Assembly: GCA_937892095.1 (NCBI GenBank)
Contig: CALAVC010000182.1
Span: 1-14,660, forward strand
Direction: 5' to 3'
Length of the DNA: 14,660 nucleotides
Origin: an uncultured Bacteroidales bacterium
Lineage (GTDB): Bacteria; Bacteroidota; Bacteroidia; Bacteroidales; Marinilabiliaceae
Shown here piece after piece: positions 6,547 to 13,423 of this stretch (position 1 is its first letter; each line of letters opens with the position of its first letter). The translations under genes were made by a program, and so were the position numbers. The notes beneath the pieces were generated by a model. It saw nothing but the letters and a program-made list of their open reading frames with translations. It did no database searches and had not been told where the DNA came from.

Positions 6547-8373
6547 TTAGAATTTTACAAGTGCCTTTGGTTTGTATTTTTCGCGTAGGCGACTGACGTA
6601 TTCTGCTTCTTTTTTCTGTTGGTAGTCGGTAAGTATTTGTGCTTTGCACTTTTCGATTGGTAGGGTTGTGCCACTGACGAACGAGCCATCAAGAACTACG
6701 TAGGCACTGCGTTGAGATGCTGGCCACAAAACATCGTCGTATGAGCCACCTTGATTGATAGGACCTTCGACAACTTTATAGGCTAATGAGTTGGCTTTGG
6801 CAATGTTTTTCTTGGCAAGATATTTCTTGACTTTTGCAACGTCTTTGAGGCTGTTGCAGAAATATATTTTCCCTTCAAAGCGTGAACCCGTTGAGTATCT
6901 ATTGGGGTTTGAAGCGTAGATTTGTGCTATTGTGGCAGAGTCGGGCTGAGTGTTCCAAATGTTATTGCTGCTGACCTCGAAGACGAGCAGACCTTCGGAG
7001 TATTCTTTTTGAGTATAACGATAATCTGACGACTTGATGGTGAGTTGTGTCTTTTCGTAGTCGGAAAGTAGGGCATCGCGGATGGCTGTTAGATTTTCTG
7101 ATGGGAGCGCTTGAGCATTCCAATTGCGGATGCATTTTTGTGCGATGTCTTTGCCCGAAAGATTCTTACTGTCAATAGTTGCTGCGTCGACAAGCGTTTC
7201 TATACGTTTGGTTTTCGAGTCCATGGCATCGTGGCTAAGCATAATGTTTACAATGCTGTCGGCGCGAAGCCACTTGTAATTATATGTTTTTGCAAGGCTT
7301 GCCATATAGCTCGATGTGGGTAAGTTGTGGAGCTCGGGGACGCGTTGCTTCATTCTTTCAAATAGTTTGTCTATTTCGTCGGTTGGACGTTCTGTGCGTC
7401 GTCCGAGAAACTTTATTATGTGCCAACCAGCACGCGAGAGGATTGGTTGTGAAAGCGGTTTTTTGTCGGAAAGATTGAATGCAGCTTCGGCAAATTCGGG
7501 TAGTATGCGTCCGCGCTCGAACCAAGGTAGTTCGCCACCTTTGACTGCAGTTCCTTTGTCGTCGGAAAGTTTGGTAGCTGTGGCAGCAAAGTCGGCGCCT
7601 GATTTCAAGAGTGTGTATATGCTATCTATTGTTTGTTTTGCTGTGTTGTCTTTTGACGGGAATTTCATTATGTGTGCTACGTGAACTTCGCCTTCCCAAG
7701 GACGTCGGTCATCGACCTTAAGTATGTGGTAGCCAAAACGAGTGCGAAATATTTGACTTACACTTCCAATGGGTGTGTTGTAGGCCATGTCTTCAAATTG
7801 GCTTACCATGGATAGTGCGGAGAAGTAGCCAAGGTCGCCACTATTGGTTTTGGCACTTGGGTCTTCGCTGACTTCGGCAGCTACGCGTGCAAAGTCTTCG
7901 CCCGAAAGTACACGTTGACGGGCTTTCTCTATTTTCTGGTAGGCAATGACAGTGTCGGCAGGAGATGAACTGGGTAAGACGCTGACAAGGATATGGCGTG
8001 CATGAACTTCTTGGTTTAGTCGGCTGACGAGGCGAGCCTTATAGCGGTCGTAAGCTGTGGAGTCGACAAGGTAGCCTTGGGCTAACTCGTTGATATACTG
8101 TTCTTTTTCGGCTTTGTAGGAACTTGTTGTATCGATGCCGAGAGCGTGAGCCTCGACAACTTTCAGTTTGTAAGCGGTAAAGAGATCGAAATATTCAGCT
8201 TCGGAAATGGGAGTGAGGGCAGATGCTTTGTTTTGCTCATACATGTGGCGAAACTCACCGTATGTGGCAACATGATTGTCTATGCGAAGAATTGGTTTAT
8301 CGTCTTTTTGTGCGTTGGCAATGGTAAATAGTGTAAGAGAAAGAATGAGTGTTGCCTGTGTTTTTTTAGTCAT
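6547..8373 (-). CDS. Periplasmic peptidyl-prolyl cis-trans isomerase with two parvulin domains
   Basis: SurA/PpiD-like folding factor for exported and outer-membrane proteins. The signal peptide ends ANA before QKDD (cleavage after residue 21). Residues 26-115 form a helical chaperone-like N-domain. Parvulin domain 1 is about 122-222 (HARHILVSVL at the start, GDLGYFSALSMVSQFEDMAY in the middle, FGYHILKVDDRRP at the end). Parvulin domain 2 is about 230-325 (VAHIMKF, GGELPWFERGRILPEFAEAAF, AGWHIIKFLGRR). A long C-terminal part of about 280 residues has no motif I recognise and ends in a Lys-rich tail. At 608 aa with a PPIase tandem it fits Bacteroidota SurA-type proteins. It is the first gene of an operon with the fusion esterase and is transcribed divergently from the SecM-like/secA operon, so export and folding factors share a control region. 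Confidence 0.9.
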   Translation of the reverse strand: MTKKTQATLILSLTLFTIANAQKDDKPILRIDNHVATYGEFRHMYEQNKASALTPISEAEYFDLFTAYKLKVVEAHALGIDTTSSYKAEKEQYINELAQGYLVDSTAYDRYKARLVSRLNQEVHARHILVSVLPSSSPADTVIAYQKIEKARQRVLSGEDFARVAAEVSEDPSAKTNSGDLGYFSALSMVSQFEDMAYNTPIGSVSQIFRTRFGYHILKVDDRRPWEGEVHVAHIMKFPSKDNTAKQTIDSIYTLLKSGADFAATATKLSDDKGTAVKGGELPWFERGRILPEFAEAAFNLSDKKPLSQPILSRAGWHIIKFLGRRTERPTDEIDKLFERMKQRVPELHNLPTSSYMASLAKTYNYKWLRADSIVNIMLSHDAMDSKTKRIETLVDAATIDSKNLSGKDIAQKCIRNWNAQALPSENLTAIRDALLSDYEKTQLTIKSSDYRYTQKEYSEGLLVFEVSSNNIWNTQPDSATIAQIYASNPNRYSTGSRFEGKIYFCNSLKDVAKVKKYLAKKNIAKANSLAYKVVEGPINQGGSYDDVLWPASQRSAYVVLDGSFVSGTTLPIEKCKAQILTDYQQKKEAEYVSRLREKYKPKALVKF

Positions 8374-8405
8374 TGCAAATGTTTTGTCAATAAATAAGAT
8401 TGCTA

Positions 8406-8413
8406 CAAAATTA
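8406..8413 (-). promoter_or_regulatory. Putative -7 promoter box for the isomerase/esterase operon
   Basis: The minus strand reads TAATTTTG, matching TAnnTTTG, 32 bases before the isomerase start codon. No clear -33 element is visible. Confidence 0.6.
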
Positions 8414-8466
8414 TACGAATTTTGACAATAGCATGACTGAATGGGCAGTGAGGTGTAAAAAATAAT

Positions 8467-8474
8467 TAACTTTG
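8467..8474 (+). promoter_or_regulatory. Putative -7 promoter box for the SecM-like leader/secA operon
   Basis: TAACTTTG matches TAnnTTTG exactly and lies 42 bases before the ATG of the leader ORF, giving a transcript start near 8481. It places the small ORF inside the secA transcript. No convincing -33 element is seen. AGAGGA at 8491-8496 is too far (20 bases) from the ATG to act as an SD. Confidence 0.6.
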
Positions 8475-8516
8475 CAACTCGTTAAAAGTTAGAGGAATAG
8501 AAATACGCAACAAAAA

Positions 8517-8864
8517 ATGATGTGCATAAGACTCATTAGCGTTACATTGCTGCTGACCCTTTGTGGAGCTGGAGTGGCAATGACAGAGGCTGAGGTAGTC
8601 GTGTTGTTGCGTAGTGTGTTGCTGTTGCCAGAACAGGAATATACGACACAGAGTGAACAGACGCAGGCAACGAACGAAGAAGAAAAGTCGACGGACGAGA
8701 ACGTGCGTAAGCCTGTGGCTGATGAGGCGTTGGCAGACGAAGAGAAGCCGACAACTTGGGACGTGCGTAGGTGCGCATATGGTTGTCAGAATGAACACGT
8801 AGAGAAAGATTTTTTTTTGAACGGTTCGCCTTGTAGGGCAGGACCGGTAGCGTGTCAGATTTGA
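8517..8864 (+). CDS. Candidate SecM-like secretion-monitor arrest peptide upstream of secA
   Basis: A 115-aa protein with the plan of SecM, the E. coli leader peptide that stalls its ribosome to raise secA translation when export is slow. Seen: a type I signal peptide (MMCIR, hydrophobic 6-20, GVA at 19-21), a hydrophobic patch (27-37), an acidic hydrophilic middle (38-80) and a C-terminus containing FF (99-100) and RAGP (107-110), five residues before the stop. SecM ends its arrest motif FxxxxWIxxxxGIRAGP with the same RAGP, four residues before its stop. Aligned on RAGP, FF falls at SecM Trp155-Ile156, while Phe150 and Gly161 are not matched. A consensus -7 box precedes it and secA starts 71 bases after it, with no terminator between. 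Cysteines lie at 86, 90, 106 and 113. Start 8517 or 8520 is equally possible. No homologue is recognised by overall sequence; the arrest function is inferred. Confidence 0.75.
   Translation: MMCIRLISVTLLLTLCGAGVAMTEAEVVVLLRSVLLLPEQEYTTQSEQTQATNEEEKSTDENVRKPVADEALADEEKPTTWDVRRCAYGCQNEHVEKDFFLNGSPCRAGPVACQI
8820..8846 (+). promoter_or_regulatory. RNA hairpin spanning the putative arrest codons
   Basis: CGGTTCGCC (8822-8830) pairs with GGC (8837-8839) and, after a bulged A8840, with GGACCG (8841-8846). This is nine pairs including one U-G, with a 6-base loop. It covers codons 102-110, and the right arm holds the RAGP codons (8835-8846). A ribosome stalled with Pro110 in the A site would melt it. 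A role in secA control is a hypothesis. Confidence 0.4.
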
Positions 8865-8867
8865 GAA

Positions 8868-8886
8868 TGCTCAGTTTTTGTGAGCA
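8868..8886 (+). promoter_or_regulatory. Small hairpin between the leader stop codon and secA
   Basis: TGCTCA (8868-8873) and TGAGCA (8881-8886) form a 6-bp perfect stem with a 7-base loop, starting 4 bases after the leader stop codon. No T-run follows, so it is not a terminator. Further on, GACAT (8927-8931) and ATGTC (8936-8940) form an inverted repeat that includes the secA start codon. Confidence 0.35.
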
Positions 8887-8935
8887 GCAATTGTAAAGTA
8901 TAAATAGTTTAGAAACAATAATTTACGACATAAAT

Positions 8936-11900
8936 ATGTCATTACTAAATACGCTCCTGACCAAAATTTTCGGGAGTAAGTCCGAGAAGGATATGAAGGC
9001 CGTTGCGCCTATTGTAGAGCAGATTAAGCAAATTTATCCGACACTTGAAGCACTGAGCAACGATGAGTTGCGAGCTCGCACTGCAGCGTTGCGTGTGCGC
9101 ATAGCAGAGGCTATAAAAGACTTGCAAGCAGAGTCGGCAAAACTGAAAGCAGAAGCCGAGGCAGAAGATTGTCCTGTCGACAAAAAAGAGGCCAACTATA
9201 AGCAGATTGACCAAATTGAAAAGGACATCGACAAGCGTGTTGAAGAAGAATTGAACGCCATTTTGCCCGAGGCTTTTGCCATAATGAAAGACACGGCACG
9301 TCGCTTTGCGCAGAACGAAACCATAGAGGTTACGGCAACCGACATGGACCGCGACCTTGCGGCAACGAAAGACTTCGTCAGCATTGAGGGAGATAAGGCC
9401 ATATACAAGAACACGTGGGTGGCTGGTGGCTCTCCCATAAAATGGGAAATGGTTCACTATGACGTTCAGTTGATTGGTGGCATTGTGCTTCACCAAGGCA
9501 AGATTGCCGAAATGGCAACTGGCGAAGGCAAGACACTTGTGGCCACATTGCCAGTCTTCTTGAATGCTCTGCCAGGCAGAGGCGTACACGTGGTGACGGT
9601 GAACGACTATCTTGCTCGTCGAGACTCTGAGTGGATGGGACCGCTATACCAATTCCACGGGCTGACGGTCGACTGCATAGACAAGACGCGTCCGAACTCG
9701 ACAGAAAGACGTAGAGCGTATGCGTGCGACATTACTTTTGGTACGAACAATGAGTTTGGCTTTGACTACCTCAGAGATAACGGCGCAACGCAGCCAGAAG
9801 AACTTGTGCAGCGTAAGCATAACTATGCCATTGTGGACGAAGTGGACTCTGTGCTTATTGATGACGCACGTACGCCACTTATCATATCGGGACCAGTTAC
9901 GCATAAGCAAGACCAGATGTTCGACCAGTTTAAGCCCATCGTGGCACGCTTGGTCGAGAAGCAACGTCAGTACGTTACGAAACTGCTTGCCGACTCGAAA
10001 AAACAGCTTGAGTCGTCCGACCCCAAGGAACGCGAGGAAGGTGCCTTGGCTCTTTTCCGTGCCTATAAGGGTCTGCCCAAGAATCGTCCGCTCATAAAGT
10101 TCTTGTCGGAGCCTGGCATAAAGAGCCAGATGGTGAAGACAGAGAACTTCTACATGCAGGAGAATAGCAAGAACATGCATATTGCTACCGACCCGCTCTA
10201 CTTTGTCATCGACGAGAAAAACAACACCATAGAACTTACAGACAATGGCATAAAGGAACTTTCGGGAGCTTCGGAAGACCCTCAGTTCTTTGTCTTGCCC
10301 GACGTAGGTAGCGAAGTTGCTAATATTGAAAAAAGCGAGCTGAGCGACGAGGAGAAGATTCAGAAGAAAAATGACCTCATGCAGTCGTATGCAGTGAAGA
10401 GTGAGCGTGTGCACACGGTCAACCAACTTTTGAAGGCCTACACACTCTTTGAGAAAGACCAAGAGTATGTGGTGATAGACAATAAAGTAAAGATTGTCGA
10501 TGAGCAAACGGGTCGTATTATGGAGGGACGTCGCTATTCGGACGGACTGCACCAAGCTCTTGAAGCAAAAGAAAACGTCAGGATTGAAGACCCCACTCAG
10601 ACCTATGCAACCATAACTCTTCAAAACTACTTCCGTATGTATCATAAGCTTTCTGGTATGACTGGTACGGCTGAAACGGAAGCAGGTGAATTTTGGAATA
10701 TTTACAAACTCGATGTCGTCGTCATTCCGACCAACAAACCCATTGCGCGAGAAGACCGCAACGACATTGTCTATAAGACTACCAAAGAAAAATATAATGC
10801 AGTCATAGCCGAAATAGTCAACCTGACAGAGGCTGGTCGCCCAGTGCTTGTTGGCACAACATCGGTCGAAGTGTCGGAGTTGCTGAGTAGAATGCTGAAG
10901 TTGCGTGGCATAAAGCACAATGTGCTCAATGCTAAGCTCCACCAAAAAGAGGCTGAGATTGTCGCACTTGCTGGTCAGAAAGGAGCAGTGACCATAGCCA
11001 CCAACATGGCGGGTCGTGGTACGGACATCAAGCTGACCGACGAAGTTAAGGCTGCAGGTGGTCTAGCGATTATTGGTACCGAAAGGCACGAAAGTCGTCG
11101 TGTCGACCGTCAGCTTCGTGGTCGTTCTGGACGTCAGGGCGACCCGGGATCTTCGCAATTCTTCGTGTCGCTCGAAGACCACCTAATGCGTCTGTTTGGT
11201 GGCGAGAGAATGATTAAGTTCATGGACCGTGCGGGACTGAAAGAAGGTGAAGAACTTCAAAATAGCCTTTTGACGCGTAGCATAGAAAATGCACAACGCA
11301 AAGTCGAAGAAAACAACTTTGGCATACGTAAGAGACTCTTGGAATATGATGACGTCATGAACTCACAGCGTGAGGTCATATATACCAAGCGTCGGCATGC
11401 TCTATATGGAGAGCGTATGGACATAGACATCATAAACATGATGCAAGACGCTGCATACGCACAAATTGCAGATGCTAAGGCTGCAGACACAGAGTATGAA
11501 AGTTTGCGACTCGACGTTCTGAAAAACTTTGCCATTGCAATGCCTTTTAGCGAAGATGAGTATGCGCAAGGTAAGGTCGATGAACTTGCCGAAAAACTAT
11601 ACAATGCAGCCTATGAGGCTTTCCGCAGTAGGCTACAGGGCATAATTGCTCAGGCAATGCCAGTTGTGTCGCAAGTCTTTGAACAGCAAGGCGAGAGGTA
11701 TAAGAATATTGTTGTGCCACTGACCGATGGTCAGAAGGTATATCAGATTCCGACCAACCTAAAGGAGGCCTACGACAGTAAGGGGCAGAGCCTAATAAAG
11801 TCGTTTGAGAAGGTCATAATGTTGCTGACAATAGACGACCAGTGGCGTGACCACCTCAGACAAATGGACGAACTGCGCAAGTCGGTTCAGAATGCGACAT

Positions 11901-12271
11901 ACGAGCAGAAAGACCCACTGTTGATATACAAATTTGAGTCGTTTAACCTCTTCAAGGCAATGATTGAGACAATAAACCAAAATATTGTCCGTTCGTTAAG
12001 TCGCTTGTCGATACCAATTCAGGCACGCAACCCCGAAGAGGAGCAGGCGTTGCAAGAAGAACGCATGCGACAAATGCAGGCCGAGCTTGCACGTCGTAGG
12101 CTCGAAATAGAGCGTCTGCGTGCACGCCGCGAAGAAGAAAGTCGTCAGGCTGAGGCGCGTAGCGTGTCTCAGCCAGTTGTTGCCGAGAAGAAAGTAGGTC
12201 GAAACGACCCCTGTCCGTGTGGAAGTGGCAAGAAATATAAGAACTGCCACGGCAAGGGACTCGCAGAATAG
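8936..12271 (+). CDS. secA: Preprotein translocase ATPase SecA
   Basis: SecA is the motor that drives unfolded preproteins through SecYEG. Seen in order: N-terminal helix (MSLLNTLLTKIFG) and SNDELRART (41-49); a charged insertion at about 60-105, as in Bacteroidota SecA; Walker A TGEGKT (195-200); DEVDSVLIDDARTP (301-314, DEAD-type Walker B); a second insertion near 325-390; EQTGRIMEGRRYSDGLHQALEAKE in the middle; TNMAGRGTDIKL near 689-700 and RQLRGRSGRQGDPGSSQF, helicase motifs of NBD2; WRDHLRQMD of the helical scaffold; a long charged helix near 1030-1075; and a C-terminal zinc motif CPCGSGKKYKNCH (1093-1105). The 1111 aa compares with 901 in E. coli, the extra length being the insertions. 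No SD precedes the ATG. It is likely controlled by the upstream SecM-like ORF, and lgt follows by 14 bases. Cytoplasmic and membrane-peripheral. Confidence 0.98.
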   Translation: MSLLNTLLTKIFGSKSEKDMKAVAPIVEQIKQIYPTLEALSNDELRARTAALRVRIAEAIKDLQAESAKLKAEAEAEDCPVDKKEANYKQIDQIEKDIDKRVEEELNAILPEAFAIMKDTARRFAQNETIEVTATDMDRDLAATKDFVSIEGDKAIYKNTWVAGGSPIKWEMVHYDVQLIGGIVLHQGKIAEMATGEGKTLVATLPVFLNALPGRGVHVVTVNDYLARRDSEWMGPLYQFHGLTVDCIDKTRPNSTERRRAYACDITFGTNNEFGFDYLRDNGATQPEELVQRKHNYAIVDEVDSVLIDDARTPLIISGPVTHKQDQMFDQFKPIVARLVEKQRQYVTKLLADSKKQLESSDPKEREEGALALFRAYKGLPKNRPLIKFLSEPGIKSQMVKTENFYMQENSKNMHIATDPLYFVIDEKNNTIELTDNGIKELSGASEDPQFFVLPDVGSEVANIEKSELSDEEKIQKKNDLMQSYAVKSERVHTVNQLLKAYTLFEKDQEYVVIDNKVKIVDEQTGRIMEGRRYSDGLHQALEAKENVRIEDPTQTYATITLQNYFRMYHKLSGMTGTAETEAGEFWNIYKLDVVVIPTNKPIAREDRNDIVYKTTKEKYNAVIAEIVNLTEAGRPVLVGTTSVEVSELLSRMLKLRGIKHNVLNAKLHQKEAEIVALAGQKGAVTIATNMAGRGTDIKLTDEVKAAGGLAIIGTERHESRRVDRQLRGRSGRQGDPGSSQFFVSLEDHLMRLFGGERMIKFMDRAGLKEGEELQNSLLTRSIENAQRKVEENNFGIRKRLLEYDDVMNSQREVIYTKRRHALYGERMDIDIINMMQDAAYAQIADAKAADTEYESLRLDVLKNFAIAMPFSEDEYAQGKVDELAEKLYNAAYEAFRSRLQGIIAQAMPVVSQVFEQQGERYKNIVVPLTDGQKVYQIPTNLKEAYDSKGQSLIKSFEKVIMLLTIDDQWRDHLRQMDELRKSVQNATYEQKDPLLIYKFESFNLFKAMIETINQNIVRSLSRLSIPIQARNPEEEQALQEERMRQMQAELARRRLEIERLRARREEESRQAEARSVSQPVVAEKKVGRNDPCPCGSGKKYKNCHGKGLAE

Positions 12272-12276
12272 GGAGG
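12272..12276 (+). promoter_or_regulatory. Canonical Shine-Dalgarno site of lgt
   Basis: GGAGG lies directly after the secA stop codon and 9 bases before the lgt ATG. It is the only strong SD in the window, where other genes have A-rich leaders. It fixes the lgt start and allows initiation independent of secA termination. Confidence 0.7.
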
Positions 12277-12285
12277 AAACAGACT

Positions 12286-13104
12286 ATGCTGGAGTCGTTG
12301 GCCTATATTGATTGGGACGTTAGTCCGTTCATCTTAGGAACGTGGGTGCGCTACTATTCACTGTTTTTTGCCATTGCTTTTTGGCTCGGCTACGTGATTA
12401 TGGCGCGTATGTTCAAAGACCAAAAATTGCCCGAAGAATGGGTAGATAAGATATTTCTCTACGTCATTGTGGCCACTATTGTTGGTTCACGTTTGGGGCA
12501 TGTGTTCTTTTATGCTTGGGACTACTATAAGGATCATCTGTTGGAGATACTTATGATACACAAGGGTGGTCTGGCAAGTCATGGTGGCACGATAGGCATA
12601 ATGATTGCTTTGTGGATGTATGACCGCTACGTAAGTCGAAAGGGCTATTTGTGGGTGGTCGATAACATCGCTGTTCCTGTGGCACTTGCGGCATTCTTTA
12701 TCCGCATGGGCAATCTTTTCAACTCTGAAATTTACGGTGTGCAGACCGATGTCCCATGGGCATTCCGTTTCTTACGTCTGAGACCAGAGCTTGCTCTTGT
12801 CCCTCGTCATCCAACACAGATATATGAGGCTGTTTTCTACTTGTGTGTCTTTGGTCTGTTGTGGTTTCTCTATTGGAAAAAACGCATGATAGAGCGTCAT
12901 GGAGCCATCTTCGGCATATTTATGATATGTGTGTTTGGTTTCCGCATGGCAGTGGAGACACTCAAAGAGAATCAGGAAGCTTTTGAAGACACCATGACTC
13001 TAAATATGGGTCAGCTGCTTAGCGTTCCGTTTGTGTTGCTTGGCATTGGCTGTTTGATATACGCTTTTTCGCGACCCAGAGATAAGAGCGTTTACAAGAA
13101 ATAG
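12286..13104 (+). CDS. lgt: Prolipoprotein diacylglyceryl transferase Lgt
   Basis: Lgt moves a diacylglyceryl group from phosphatidylglycerol to the lipobox cysteine of prolipoproteins, the first step of lipoprotein maturation in the inner membrane. Seen: about seven hydrophobic segments over 272 aa (normal length); GGLASHGG (94-101), whose His99 corresponds to E. coli His103; the Lgt signature FFIRMGNLFNSEIYG (137-151), with the essential Arg-Gly-Asn-Glu pattern; RHPTQIYEA (174-182); and FGFRMAVETLKE (217-228), with Arg220 in the place of E. coli Arg239. The C-terminus is short and basic. It is the last gene of the leader/secA/lgt operon, 14 bases after secA with a strong SD, and is closed by a terminator. 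Pairing with secA makes sense because lipoproteins are exported by Sec before Lgt acts. Confidence 0.97.
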   Translation: MLESLAYIDWDVSPFILGTWVRYYSLFFAIAFWLGYVIMARMFKDQKLPEEWVDKIFLYVIVATIVGSRLGHVFFYAWDYYKDHLLEILMIHKGGLASHGGTIGIMIALWMYDRYVSRKGYLWVVDNIAVPVALAAFFIRMGNLFNSEIYGVQTDVPWAFRFLRLRPELALVPRHPTQIYEAVFYLCVFGLLWFLYWKKRMIERHGAIFGIFMICVFGFRMAVETLKENQEAFEDTMTLNMGQLLSVPFVLLGIGCLIYAFSRPRDKSVYKK

Positions 13105-13122
13105 TTTTTTTTGAAAATGAGA

Positions 13123-13164
13123 AAAGGCTCATCTTGCTGTTTGCAAGGTGAGCCTTTCTTGTTT
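13123..13164 (+). terminator. Rho-independent terminator after lgt
   Basis: A 15-bp stem with one U-G pair (left arm 13123-13137, starting AAAGGCTCA; right arm 13143-13157) and a TGTTT loop is followed by CTTGTTT. It begins 19 bases after the lgt stop codon, and a run of eight T (13105-13112) precedes it. Confidence 0.85.
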
Positions 13165-13338
13165 ATGTGGGTTGTTGAGGTAAAACGTTCAAATGTCGTT
13201 CAGCAACTGTGAGCGTTAGCTTTGTTTTAAGTTGACAGAATAAGGAGTGGTCTACTCTTTTATGCGTAGTTACAATCGTGTGTTGTGGGCTAATTGAAGT
13301 ATTTCTGATAGTTATGTTTAGCTAATTTATACCTAAAA

Positions 13339-13365
13339 TGTGGTATGTAGACACCACAATTGTGG
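13339..13365. promoter_or_regulatory. Palindromic candidate operator upstream of nifB
   Basis: CCACAATTGTGG (13354-13365) is a perfect 12-bp palindrome. It overlaps a second inverted repeat, TGTGGT (13339-13344) with ACCACA (13353-13358). It ends 25 bases before the -7 box, next to the expected -33 region, a good position for a repressor or activator site. The regulator is unknown. Confidence 0.45.
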
Positions 13366-13390
13366 GATTATGTGGGTAGACGTGCTGGTG

Positions 13391-13398
13391 TAAGTTTG
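13391..13398 (+). promoter_or_regulatory. Putative -7 promoter box for the nifB operon
   Basis: TAAGTTTG matches TAnnTTTG exactly and lies 25 bases before the nifB ATG, giving a short leader of about 18-20 bases. The following sequence is A-rich with no SD. Confidence 0.6.
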
Positions 13399-13423
13399 CA
13401 ACACAAAGAAACAAAGAACGCAG

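Larger units (their letters stand above)
13165..13423. other. Intergenic region between lgt terminator and nifB
   Basis: No convincing coding sequence or RNA gene was found here. It is A/T/G-rich and holds two exact TAnnTTTG boxes (TAGCTTTG at 13217-13224 and TAAGTTTG at 13391-13398) and a palindromic element at 13339-13365. The upstream box is about 200 bases from nifB and may be chance, or it may start a longer leader transcript. Confidence 0.6.

Noticed and set aside
2700..8000. Very frequent GTCGG/CCGAC words, considered as an uptake or site-specific signal
   Set aside because: In the cases checked most fall in Ala-Asp or Ser codons of minus-strand genes, with no constant flanks, so codon preference explains them.
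8466..8798. Open frame of 110 codons on the minus strand opposite the SecM-like ORF
   Set aside because: The plus-strand ORF has a promoter box, a signal peptide and RAGP next to secA. The minus-strand product is His/Leu/Arg-rich without motifs and would run across both divergent promoter boxes.
8868..8886. Hairpin after the leader ORF as a terminator isolating secA
   Set aside because: The stem is only 6 bp and no T-run follows, so it does not look like an intrinsic terminator.
8895..8912. Possible separate secA promoter in the AT-rich gap (TAGTTTAG-like)
   Set aside because: It misses the consensus TTTG and has no -33 partner; the region is simply AT-rich as usual before Bacteroidota start codons.
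9644..10945. Open frame of 433 codons on the minus strand inside secA
   Set aside because: It lies wholly antisense to an unmistakable secA, its product has no recognisable motif, and it reflects the codon pattern of secA read backwards.
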